A stretch of 64,000 nt of DNA, from assembly GCA_015058045.1 (NCBI GenBank), contig SVDC01000019.1:1-64000 (forward strand), in the 5' to 3' direction. Positions within the stretch are counted from its first letter, which is position 1; each line of letters opens with the position of its first letter. The notes beneath the pieces were generated by a model, which made no database searches, had not been told where the DNA came from, and worked only from the letters and a program-made list of their open reading frames with translations. Made by a program: the position numbers and the translations under genes. Below, piece by piece: positions 54,053 to 62,300 of this stretch. This DNA comes from Cellulosilyticum sp. (GTDB taxonomy: Bacteria; Bacillota; Clostridia; Lachnospirales; Cellulosilyticaceae).

Positions 54053-56824
54053 TTATTGAGCGATATTTGTGAATGTAGCTGTTTTTGTAGCTGCATCCCA
54101 AGATTTTTCTACACCAAGAGCTGATGCAATGTATGCCATTGGTACGCACATTCTTCCATCTTTAACTTCAGCTTTAACAGCCATTGGAATTTGTGTACCG
54201 TTTACAACGATAAATGCTTTACCAGCTGTGATTGAAATTGCTTTGCTACCAGCAATGATTGTAGCTGTGCTTGTAGCTTTATCATATTGAATTGCATTTC
54301 CTTCAATACCAAATGCTTTAGCAACATATTTAACTGGTACCATTGTGTAACCATCTTTAGCGTAAGCAGCAACATCCATAGTTACTGTTTCACCGTTTAC
54401 TGTGAATTTGCTTTCACCCATAACGAATGATGCTGTTGCAGCTTTAAGACCATCTGCTGTAATATCTTGTGTATTTTTAGTTGTCATAGTGATGAAGTCT
54501 TCTACAACATACATATCTGTATATTGACCTCTGTTAGTAACTGAATTAAATACATTGTTTGTTGCTAATACATCAAGTACGTTTTCATCTGTAAGTGCTT
54601 CACCCCAGATTTGTAAATCATAGTTAGCTTCTGGAACTGTACGGTCAGCTGTAAATTTAAGATCAGAGATTTCAATTGTGCTAGCTTCTGTAGAAGTTCT
54701 TGTTACTTCAAAAGCAACTACATTTTTGTTTTTGTTAAGTTGAACATTTTCAACTTTAAGTGATTTTCCTTCTGCACTTGTTACTGTTACAGTTGGTGCT
54801 TTATCAAATGTGATACCATCTTGGAAGTCTTCTGCTGATAAGAACATCCAACCTCTTTCGATCATACCTTTATCAGTTTCTTTAATTGTTACTTTACCAG
54901 CTGTTTGATCTTGAAGACCTACTTTAATTGCTGCACTTTCAACTTCAACAGTGATTGGTGCAACAATATTTCCAACTACACATTCAATATCTTCTTCATA
55001 TGTACGTGTGAATAAGTTGCTAACTGTTAATTTGATTTCTCCTGTTGCTTGAACTGGAGCAGCTACTGGCATAGTAATTTTAAGTTCGTTAGCATCAGAA
55101 GCAGAAAGTCTATCAAAGTATCCTGTAAATCCGATTACATAACCATCTGCATCGATTTCGATATCTGTAAGTTCAAAACCTTTTTTACCATTTTTAGCTT
55201 CCGCATCTTTTTCAAGTTTAATTGTTTCATCATCAATTAAATCTTGGAAAAGTTGTTTAGCTAATGCTTTGTACTCACTTGTTGTTACAGTTGTTGTAGT
55301 TACATCAGCTGGTCCAAAGATGTAACCATTTTCTAATGTAAATTCAATTTTTCTTGTAGAAACTAATGAATCTTTTACTGATTCTTTAAGTGTAAATGTA
55401 GTTAATGTATCGTTTACAATACCACTTCTACCTGCTTTTACAGATACTGCATCAGATGTAAGTGTCATACCATAATCAGCTACTGTAGCAACTTTAAGTG
55501 TTGTAGATGCTACTAAGTTTGTAGATACGATATTGTTAGCTGCAAGACCAGTACCTTGTGTAAGATCTTCGCTAAGTGTAATAGTTACATCACCTGTAGC
55601 AGCTGTTTTTTCTTGTGGTTCTACACAGATACCTGTAAGAACTACTTCACCATAAGCACTAACATCTGACCAATCTGGAAGTTGAATAAGAAGTACTTGA
55701 TAATCATCTTCTGCAGTTGAAGATGTACTTCTTGTTTCTTTACCATATACAACATTTACTACATTTGTAGCTGTTGTGTCAGCACTGTATTTAGCTTCTT
55801 CACCATAGAAACCTCTTTTACCAGTTGCTTTAATATTTTCTTTTGTTGATGCTAAGTTAAATTGTAAGTCTGCACTTGATGGTAATTTAATTTTAATCCA
55901 TCTGTTATCTGCTGATGCTAATGCTCCAATTTGGCTTTCATCTAATCTGATTTCACCAATTTCTTCGATGTTATCAACTGTAATTGTTTTGCTATCAGCT
56001 GTAGCAACTAATTTTTTATCTGTTAATACACCTGTGATAGAGAATGTTTTTGTTGATACAAATGAATCATTTCCATCTAAGTGAGCTAATACTTCTTCAG
56101 ATCCACCAACTTTTGCTAAGAATGGGATTGGATATGTAGTACCTTTTGCAAATTGACCATTGAAGTCCATTCTGATAGATGATTTGTATTTTCTGTCGCT
56201 ACCTGAAACAAGTGTTGTTTCTGTAATATCCATTGGTTGAATAGTTACATAAGAAGCTGTATTTGCTACTCCTGCAGTTGCAGTACCTGTACCTGTATAA
56301 CCAATTTGTAAGTAACCTTTTTTAATGATTTCATCTGCTTTTAAGTTAGCAACATCTACAGTTGTTAAGTTTCCATTTGCATCTACAACTGTCCAGATAA
56401 TAGATGGTGTTGTAGTTCCATCTGTAAGTTTACCATCTTCATTAAAGTATACGTTAGTTGTACCACCATTATTAAGTGCTGCTACATATGCAACATATGC
56501 TTCTTTAACAAAATTACTGTTTTTTGTGATATGTAAGAATGCTGTTTGTTGATTATTAAGGTTGTATGTATATTCTGGTGAAATTTCTAATTTTGGTAAG
56601 CTACTGCTGTTAGCATCGAATACACCATTATTTGTATAGTTTACTGTAGCTTTTGTTGTTGAATTATACACATAGCTAGATGTTGTAAATCCAATTGTAC
56701 TATCTTTAATTTTGTAGTTATAAACACTTAATGTGTTTGATGAATCAGCCATTGTTACTACTGGAACTGATGTCACTACCATAGAAGCAGCCATTAATGC
56801 TACTAATTTATTACGTAATTTCAT
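54053..56824 (-). CDS. Large exported surface protein with C-terminal stalk domain, paralogue 2
   Basis: A 923-residue protein, near-duplicate of paralogue 1. The first 40 residues are almost identical (VYNYKIKDSTIGFTTSSYVY shared with one change), as are many internal blocks such as TVPEANYDLQIWGEALTDEN and DGRMCVPMAYIASALGVEKS. Differences cluster in short loops (about 170-190, 500-530, 720-740). The C-terminal stalk domain is conserved. A consensus TTGACA-17-TATAAT promoter and its own terminator make it an independent, strongly expressed unit. Likely a major surface protein; the exact function is not known. Confidence 0.86.
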   Translation of the reverse strand: MKLRNKLVALMAASMVVTSVPVVTMADSSNTLSVYNYKIKDSTIGFTTSSYVYNSTTKATVNYTNNGVFDANSSSLPKLEISPEYTYNLNNQQTAFLHITKNSNFVKEAYVAYVAALNNGGTTNVYFNEDGKLTDGTTTPSIIWTVVDANGNLTTVDVANLKADEIIKKGYLQIGYTGTGTATAGVANTASYVTIQPMDITETTLVSGSDRKYKSSIRMDFNGQFAKGTTYPIPFLAKVGGSEEVLAHLDGNDSFVSTKTFSITGVLTDKKLVATADSKTITVDNIEEIGEIRLDESQIGALASADNRWIKIKLPSSADLQFNLASTKENIKATGKRGFYGEEAKYSADTTATNVVNVVYGKETRSTSSTAEDDYQVLLIQLPDWSDVSAYGEVVLTGICVEPQEKTAATGDVTITLSEDLTQGTGLAANNIVSTNLVASTTLKVATVADYGMTLTSDAVSVKAGRSGIVNDTLTTFTLKESVKDSLVSTRKIEFTLENGYIFGPADVTTTTVTTSEYKALAKQLFQDLIDDETIKLEKDAEAKNGKKGFELTDIEIDADGYVIGFTGYFDRLSASDANELKITMPVAAPVQATGEIKLTVSNLFTRTYEEDIECVVGNIVAPITVEVESAAIKVGLQDQTAGKVTIKETDKGMIERGWMFLSAEDFQDGITFDKAPTVTVTSAEGKSLKVENVQLNKNKNVVAFEVTRTSTEASTIEISDLKFTADRTVPEANYDLQIWGEALTDENVLDVLATNNVFNSVTNRGQYTDMYVVEDFITMTTKNTQDITADGLKAATASFVMGESKFTVNGETVTMDVAAYAKDGYTMVPVKYVAKAFGIEGNAIQYDKATSTATIIAGSKAISITAGKAFIVVNGTQIPMAVKAEVKDGRMCVPMAYIASALGVEKSWDAATKTATFTNIAQ

Positions 56825-56887
56825 TTATATTTCCTCCTAATTTAAAACTGTTTAATTAGTCTAAAAGTTTCACCTTTTACATAACAG

Positions 56888-56916
56888 ATTATACTTATGC
56901 TTATTTTTTATGTCAA
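56888..56916 (-). promoter_or_regulatory. Perfect consensus sigma-A promoter of surface protein gene 54053-56824
   Basis: On the minus strand TTGACA (56911-56916), exactly 17 bases, TATAAT (56888-56893). It is about 63 bp upstream of the ATG, giving a leader of about 57 bases. Confidence 0.88.
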
Positions 56917-57023
56917 TATCAGAAAATATATTGTAACCTTACTGTAATATATGTTTAGAATTTGTATATTTATTTATTTTTCAGAAATTATGTAAACATT
57001 TTATTTAATTCTGCATACAAATA

Positions 57024-57062
57024 AAAAGAGGAGCTTCTCTAGCGAGAGAAACTCCTCTTTTT
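57024..57062 (-). terminator. Terminator of surface protein gene 57082-59442
   Basis: AAAAAGAGGAG (57024-57034) pairs with CTCCTCTTTTT (57052-57062), and an inner TTCTCT/AGAGAA stem extends it. Confidence 0.9.
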
Positions 57063-57081
57063 GAGTTTTTAGGATACAAAA

Positions 57082-59442
57082 TTAGTTTTTGAATGTAGCT
57101 GTTTTTGTTGCATTATCCCAAGTTACATTTACATTAAGTAATCTTCCGATTTCACCCATTGGAATGTAAGTTCTGCCATCTTTTACAGTTACTTTTTCAT
57201 CCATAGCGAAAGATACACCATTGATTACTGCAACATTGCTTCCAACTGTAAGTTGAACGATTCTGTTTCCAGCCATTAATGTTACAACACCTTTATTGAA
57301 TAAGATATTGTTTCCTTCAATACCGAATGCTTCAGATACGTATCTTACTGGAACCATTGTACGACCGTTAGATGCGTATGCTTTTCCATCCATTTCTTTT
57401 TCTACACCGTTTACTGTGTATTTGTTGCTATCGATTGTGAATGATGCTGTACCAGCTTTAAGTCCGTTAGCACCTGTACCAAGATCTTCTGTATTTTTTG
57501 TTCCGATTGTTACGAAATCAGCAACTACTAATTTTTCTAAACCAGATTTGATGTATTTGTTTGTAGAAATAGCATCACCAGAGATTGTTAAATCGAATGA
57601 ACCTTCTGGAGCTGTACGGTCTACATTGAATTCGATACCTTCAATTACAACTTTACCAGCTTCATCTGATGTACGTTCTACTTCAAATTCGATTGAATCT
57701 GCGTATACTTTAGTATTTTTGATTTTTAAGTTTTCAGCTGTAATGTTTAAGTCTTGACCTTTTTTGAATGTGATACCAGCATACTCATCCATTTGGATTG
57801 TTACTGTACCTTTTTCAAGCATTTCTGCAGCTGTTTCTGTGATTGTAAGTTTACCACCAACTTGTCCGTTAAGACCAACTTTTAATTCTACTGCTTCAGC
57901 TTCTACTGTGTATGGTGCTTTAACTGTAGCAAGTACTGTTTCAACAGTATTTTGGATTGCACGACCTTCAACTGTTAATTTAATTTCACCTGTTGTGTTG
58001 ATATCAGCCATAACTGGCATAGCAAATTCTAATTTGCTTGCTGTGCTAGCTTTAAGGTTATTGAATTGTACTGTGAAACCAGTAATTTGTCCTTCAGAGT
58101 TTGCTTCAACAGCTACGATATCTGTTACAGCTACTTGGTTTGGTAATTCAATATCACCTGATGTTACAAGTGCTTTGAATGTATCAAGAGCTGATTTGTA
58201 TGTAGTTGTTGTAGCTGTTGTATCAATGTGTCTTACATCGATAAAACCATTTTCGATTGTGAAGTCTACTTTACGACCATCTGTGATTGCTTCTTTTGTA
58301 TTTTCTGTTAATACAAATTCAACTTTTTGTGCTTCTTTACCAGCAACTAATTCTACTGGTTCTGCACAAGCTAATGTTACGTTTTCATCAGCTACTGTAG
58401 CAACTTTAACTGTAGTTGTTGTGATATCTTTATGTTCAACTGTAACATTTACATCACCTTTAGCTGCTGTTTTACCTTCTGGTAATACTTCGATACCTTG
58501 GATTGCTAATTGACCCACAGCTGTTTGTCCTGAAACAAGTGTTTTAATATTTGATAAATCAATAACAAGTTCTTGTCCAGTTGCAGTTGCAGTTGCAGCT
58601 ACGTCTACACCTGCAAATCCTTTTGTACCTACTAATTTAATATTTGCAGTTGAACCAAATTCAAGATCAGAGCTTGTTGGTAATTTAATTGTAAGCTCTT
58701 TATTACCAGCATCAATTGATGATACAATTGCACCTTTAATTGCTTCTGTGATAATGATATCACCAACTGTACCACCTTCTTCAGAAATACTTGGTAATGT
58801 TGATGCTTCTGTTACAACAACTTTTTTGTCTGATGCTGTACCGATTACTTGTGATGTTGATGTTACAAATGAATCTGTACCATTGATTTTTAATGAAACT
58901 TCTCCAGATTTTGCTACTGCATATACTGGGATTTCTAATACTTCACCATCAGCAAGTGTTGTACCTGATACTGGTACTACTGTTACCATAAGTTCTGTAG
59001 TAGATGTTTTTTGGATTGTCATTGTGTAAGCAGTTTCTGTAATTGTAACAGTTGGGTTTTTAACATTGTCTGTATTACCAGTAATACCTAAAACATCTCC
59101 GTTTTTATCTACAGTTACTGAAGAGTAACCTTTTGATGCTGCATAGTAAGCTTCATCTGAGAATGTAGCATTTTCGATTTCTACGAAGAATGTTTGACCA
59201 CTAGCTCCAATGTTTTGAACACCTTTTGCTTGTACGTGTAAGTTTAATTCTTTAGCTGCTGTCATAGAAGCTGTAGTTCTTCCACCTGCTTGTGTTAAAT
59301 CAAAACCGATTGCTCCATCTTTAACGATAGAAACTGAGCTCATTGACATTGAGTTTGTTGTTGCTGCACTTGTTACAACTGGAACTGCTGTTACCACCAT
59401 AGCTGCTGCCATTACTACTGCTAATTTTTGACGTAATTTCAT
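57082..59442 (-). CDS. Large exported surface protein with C-terminal stalk domain, paralogue 3 (diverged)
   Basis: A 786-residue protein sharing the signal peptide type (LRQKLAVVMAAAMVVTAVPV), overall architecture and C-terminal Cu_amine_oxidN1 domain (KYTVNGVEKEMDGKAYASNG, MVPVRYVSEAFGIEG, RTYIPMGEIGRLLNV) with the two proteins downstream. The body is shorter and clearly diverged. Shared blocks include the segment ending in DRTAPEGSFDLTISGDAIS. Strong codon bias leaves long shadow frames on the opposite strand. A long leader with a hairpin lies upstream. Presumably another abundant surface protein. Confidence 0.86.
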   Translation of the reverse strand: MKLRQKLAVVMAAAMVVTAVPVVTSAATTNSMSMSSVSIVKDGAIGFDLTQAGGRTTASMTAAKELNLHVQAKGVQNIGASGQTFFVEIENATFSDEAYYAASKGYSSVTVDKNGDVLGITGNTDNVKNPTVTITETAYTMTIQKTSTTELMVTVVPVSGTTLADGEVLEIPVYAVAKSGEVSLKINGTDSFVTSTSQVIGTASDKKVVVTEASTLPSISEEGGTVGDIIITEAIKGAIVSSIDAGNKELTIKLPTSSDLEFGSTANIKLVGTKGFAGVDVAATATATGQELVIDLSNIKTLVSGQTAVGQLAIQGIEVLPEGKTAAKGDVNVTVEHKDITTTTVKVATVADENVTLACAEPVELVAGKEAQKVEFVLTENTKEAITDGRKVDFTIENGFIDVRHIDTTATTTTYKSALDTFKALVTSGDIELPNQVAVTDIVAVEANSEGQITGFTVQFNNLKASTASKLEFAMPVMADINTTGEIKLTVEGRAIQNTVETVLATVKAPYTVEAEAVELKVGLNGQVGGKLTITETAAEMLEKGTVTIQMDEYAGITFKKGQDLNITAENLKIKNTKVYADSIEFEVERTSDEAGKVVIEGIEFNVDRTAPEGSFDLTISGDAISTNKYIKSGLEKLVVADFVTIGTKNTEDLGTGANGLKAGTASFTIDSNKYTVNGVEKEMDGKAYASNGRTMVPVRYVSEAFGIEGNNILFNKGVVTLMAGNRIVQLTVGSNVAVINGVSFAMDEKVTVKDGRTYIPMGEIGRLLNVNVTWDNATKTATFKN

Positions 59443-59466
59443 ATGTAAGTCCTCCTGGAGTATATA

Positions 59467-59509
59467 TTATGTTGCGATTTGATCGTTTCTTTATATTACC
59501 GCGACATAA
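59467..59509 (-). promoter_or_regulatory. Hairpin in the leader of surface protein gene 57082-59442
   Basis: TTATGTTGCG (59467-59476) and CGCGACATAA (59500-59509) form a 10-bp stem with one G-T pair, 24 bp before the ATG. It is a possible mRNA-stabilising or translational control structure. Confidence 0.4.
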
Positions 59510-59651
59510 CTCTAAACCGAGGTGTTAGTCGTCTAAATCCTATATTCAGTTATAATATGTTTTATAATGCCTAGTTTTCTCCTATTTTCTATGTGTTTAT
59601 TATATGTTTATATAGAAAACTCATGTTGAAATTGAACTAGCTTCATTACTT

Positions 59652-59681
59652 TGTATAAATTATATGTACCGAGGAAGTCAA
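59652..59681 (-). promoter_or_regulatory. Candidate promoter of surface protein gene 57082-59442
   Basis: On the minus strand TTGACT (59676-59681), 18-base spacer, TATACA (59652-59657). This would give a leader of about 200 bases. Confidence 0.4.
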
Positions 59682-60106
59682 CTAATCCTCCTATGCTTAA
59701 ATGCTTTTCTTAATCAAATCATCTATTTAATTTCCCATAAGCATTTTTGTAATCTTTAATTAATATTTGTTTTATAATTATGTAACTTTTATGTTTAGAT
59801 ATATGTCTACGTTTTCAAAACTTATTTGCTTTGATAGACTCATTATAGCGCTTTAATTTTACATTTTCAAGACTTATTTGTAATTTTTTGTAATGGCAGT
59901 TATTTTTTATTTACTTTTTTCTCCTATATATAACCAATTATTACAAATATTCCACCTCTGATTATCAAGTAATTGCCTTGTTTTTTGAACAAAATTTTGC
60001 TCGTTATCTTCATATATATTTAACATTTATGAAATATATTTTTTATATTTACAGACTATTTATTCTAATTTACTTTTTATCGCTATACGATCTTCCTAAT
60101 ACAATG

Positions 60107-60135
60107 TTGTTGTTCATTTGTTAATTAACTATAAT
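60107..60135 (+). promoter_or_regulatory. Promoter of the deacetylase gene
   Basis: TTGTTG (60107-60112), 17-base spacer, TATAAT (60130-60135), 34 bp before the start codon. Confidence 0.65.
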
Positions 60136-60169
60136 GTTCTTATATATCTAATTTCACGGAGGAATTGTT

Positions 60170-62149
60170 TTGAAAATCAACCTATATTTTAATAGACGTA
60201 AACCAGTACTATTTTTTTGCATCCTATGTTTTTGCCTTATCATTCTTGGTTGTAGTAGTCTTCTTCTGCCACCACAAAATAGTACTCAACCATTAGAGGT
60301 GCTCTGTCTAAAGTCAGAAACCCATCCTGTTTTCTACATAGCTTCGCAATTAACCTATACCCATGAGGATGCCATTACTTGGCTCTCAGAACTAAATAAA
60401 GCAGAACCGTCCCTACATTCTCAACTTGAGGCAGGTGCAGAACCGTCCCCATCCTCATTAAGAGAAAGCGATGGTGGGCTTAATTTAGTTTTAAATCTTA
60501 CAACAAGTGCCCCAAGCTATGACCAAATAGCCAGTGATTTGCTCGCTCTATCTGAATATTTTTCTCATATTTCACTTTCAGTACAAGCAAGTGAGCCTAT
60601 AGCCGATAAAACCTATCTACTATACTATGAAACACTTTATAACATCTTACAAAAACAAGGGGTAAACTCTGTTTCATTAATTGCTTATCCACAGCAAACC
60701 TCTCAGCTTTCTCTATATAATCAAGAATTTATATCTCATATAGGGACGGTTCTTAATAGCCAAGCTGATTTTGAAACATTAGATAAGCTCTATACCTATT
60801 TCAGTGATCAAAAAACGCTAGTAGTTCGAGATGAAATAAAAAACTTTTTTATGGATAGCCCTCAGACTGCTGCCAAAGAAATTACAGCAAGCTACTATTT
60901 ATTAGCTATTAAATATCCAAAAATACAAATGATTTTTTCACCCTATATAAATCCTCCTGTATCTTCTAGTGATTCATATGTATTAATGGCCAATGATAGT
61001 AACTTTACACTTTTTAATACTATTTACAATAGACTTTTGTCTAAGCCTTGGATTAGCACCTCTACCAAAACTGTAGATAACACCTCCCCTTATGAAAAAA
61101 TCCAAGATTATGACACACTTTCTAGTACTAGCGAGCTTATCTTAGCACCTGATGCAGCTATGCTAAAAGAATTAAAAGGATTGTCATCTGCTGAGTATGC
61201 ACTATATTTTAAATGGAATGATGAACTCCTTAATATTAATCTGTGCTACCCTTACGCTATTTCTATCAATACATTAGAAGAACCTAATAGTCTCTCTCGC
61301 CTAAGTGTTACATTTCAAGATAAGAAAAATAATCTCCATCAAACATATGCTATTGATTTAGAAATTCAAAATCCTTCTAGCATGACACGTGCGTCACGTG
61401 TTGAAAGTTTCACTGAGCCAAATACAGCTTATACCGCGCCAAAAAATCAATACATTCCTATACTCATGTATCATTCAATAGAGCATGAGGTCGCTCCAGA
61501 GGATCAAAATAGTCATGTAGAAACCACTGTATTTGACTCACAAATGAACGCATTAATTAAAAATGGCTATACCCCTATTAATTTCTATGATTTAAAAAAT
61601 TACGCTGATGGTTTTGTCAGCTTACCGGAAAAACCCATTATTATTACTATGGATGACGGTTACCTTAATAATTACACTAATGCCTATCCAATTTATAAAA
61701 AATATAATATCCAAGCCACCCTATTCGTATCACCTTACTATATGCAAATGGAAAATACAGAAAGACATTTTGGTTGGCTTGCTGCAAAAGAAATGGAAGA
61801 TAGCGGACTTATTGATATTCAACCTCATGGCTATGATCATACGCCACTGACCTATCTTTCATCCAAAGATATATCTTATCACGCCTCTCTAGCCAAAGGA
61901 CTTATTGAAATGCACCTTGGACCTAGAGATGTATCCGTGCTAGCTTATCCTCAATTTCGTCATAACACACGTACAGTAAAAGTACTAGATGAATTAGGCT
62001 ACGATTTTCAAATCATTAACCTAGCCAAAAGAGGGACGGTTCTGCCTACCTCGCCCTCTTTCTCACCACCAAAATTAAAACGAATTAATGTGCCAAATAC
62101 CATGTCACCTGAAGAACTAATTGCCACGCTCGATAGTTTCATATCTTAA
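60170..62149 (+). CDS. Lipoprotein polysaccharide deacetylase (NodB/CE4 family)
   Basis: A 659-residue protein starting at TTG 60170, after a CGGAGGAAT ribosome site. The lipobox LIILGC (lipidated Cys near 28) indicates membrane anchoring. Residues 30-410 are an unassigned extracytoplasmic region. The C-terminal CE4 domain (about 425-655) has YIPILMYHSIEHE, the catalytic TMDDGY (Asp pair) and HGYDHTPL supplying the two metal-binding histidines, then AYPQFRHN. It likely removes N- or O-acetyl groups from peptidoglycan or an exopolysaccharide. Four copies of a 12-bp repeat are translated inside it (as AEPS, AEPS, GTV, GTV), mostly in hydrophilic or linker stretches. Confidence 0.88.
   Translation: MKINLYFNRRKPVLFFCILCFCLIILGCSSLLLPPQNSTQPLEVLCLKSETHPVFYIASQLTYTHEDAITWLSELNKAEPSLHSQLEAGAEPSPSSLRESDGGLNLVLNLTTSAPSYDQIASDLLALSEYFSHISLSVQASEPIADKTYLLYYETLYNILQKQGVNSVSLIAYPQQTSQLSLYNQEFISHIGTVLNSQADFETLDKLYTYFSDQKTLVVRDEIKNFFMDSPQTAAKEITASYYLLAIKYPKIQMIFSPYINPPVSSSDSYVLMANDSNFTLFNTIYNRLLSKPWISTSTKTVDNTSPYEKIQDYDTLSSTSELILAPDAAMLKELKGLSSAEYALYFKWNDELLNINLCYPYAISINTLEEPNSLSRLSVTFQDKKNNLHQTYAIDLEIQNPSSMTRASRVESFTEPNTAYTAPKNQYIPILMYHSIEHEVAPEDQNSHVETTVFDSQMNALIKNGYTPINFYDLKNYADGFVSLPEKPIIITMDDGYLNNYTNAYPIYKKYNIQATLFVSPYYMQMENTERHFGWLAAKEMEDSGLIDIQPHGYDHTPLTYLSSKDISYHASLAKGLIEMHLGPRDVSVLAYPQFRHNTRTVKVLDELGYDFQIINLAKRGTVLPTSPSFSPPKLKRINVPNTMSPEELIATLDSFIS
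60403..60450. repeat. Two copies of the AGAACCGTCCC(T/C) repeat within the deacetylase gene
   Basis: Copies at 60403-60414 and 60439-60450, both preceded by GC and both read as AEPS. They are 36 bp apart, so they keep the reading frame. Confidence 0.85.
60742..60753. repeat. Copy of the AGGGACGGTTCT repeat in the deacetylase gene
   Basis: Exact 12-mer in the opposite orientation to 60403-60450, read as IGTVL. Confidence 0.85.
62032..62043. repeat. Copy of the AGGGACGGTTCT repeat near the 3' end of the deacetylase gene
   Basis: Exact 12-mer, followed by GCC and read as RGTVLP. Confidence 0.85.
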
Positions 62150-62190
62150 TCTCCATTCTCTCTATCCGATGTATTTCAGAAACACCTCTC

Positions 62191-62221
62191 AGAACCGTCC
62201 CTCATAGATAGGGACGGTTCT
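62191..62221. repeat. Inverted pair of the 12-bp repeat (hairpin 1)
   Basis: AGAACCGTCCCT (62191-62202) and AGGGACGGTTCT (62210-62221) around a 7-base loop, 41 bp past the deacetylase stop. Confidence 0.88.
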
Positions 62222-62245
62222 AATCTTGTCTCCACTCTTTTTCAT

Positions 62246-62293
62246 AAAGATAGGGACGGTTCTGCTCAAATGAGCAGAACCGTCCCTATCTTT
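62246..62293. terminator. Perfect 23-bp inverted repeat built from the 12-bp repeat; bidirectional terminator (hairpin 2)
   Basis: Arms 62246-62268 and 62271-62293 are exact reverse complements with an AA loop, and each contains the repeat. A-rich and T-rich ends flank the stem. It lies between the convergent deacetylase and SLH genes, 7 bp from the SLH stop. Confidence 0.85.
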
Positions 62294-62300
62294 TCGTATT

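Larger units (their letters stand above)
59443..60169. other. 727-bp intergenic region between divergent surface-protein and deacetylase genes
   Basis: Very AT-rich, with no coding potential recognised. The left part is probably the long leader and promoter of the minus-strand surface protein (hairpin 59467-59509, promoter near 59652-59681). The right end has the deacetylase promoter (60107-60135). The middle, about 59690-60100, shows nothing I can assign. Confidence 0.6.

Noticed and set aside
57764..58513. Plus-strand open frame of 249 codons
   Set aside because: Antisense to surface protein 57082-59442. The long frame results from the restricted codon use of that gene; there is no ribosome site and the protein looks like low-complexity Ser/Thr/Val sequence.
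62191..62293. CRISPR or tandem array
   Set aside because: The copies form inverted pairs (hairpins) rather than direct repeats with spacers.
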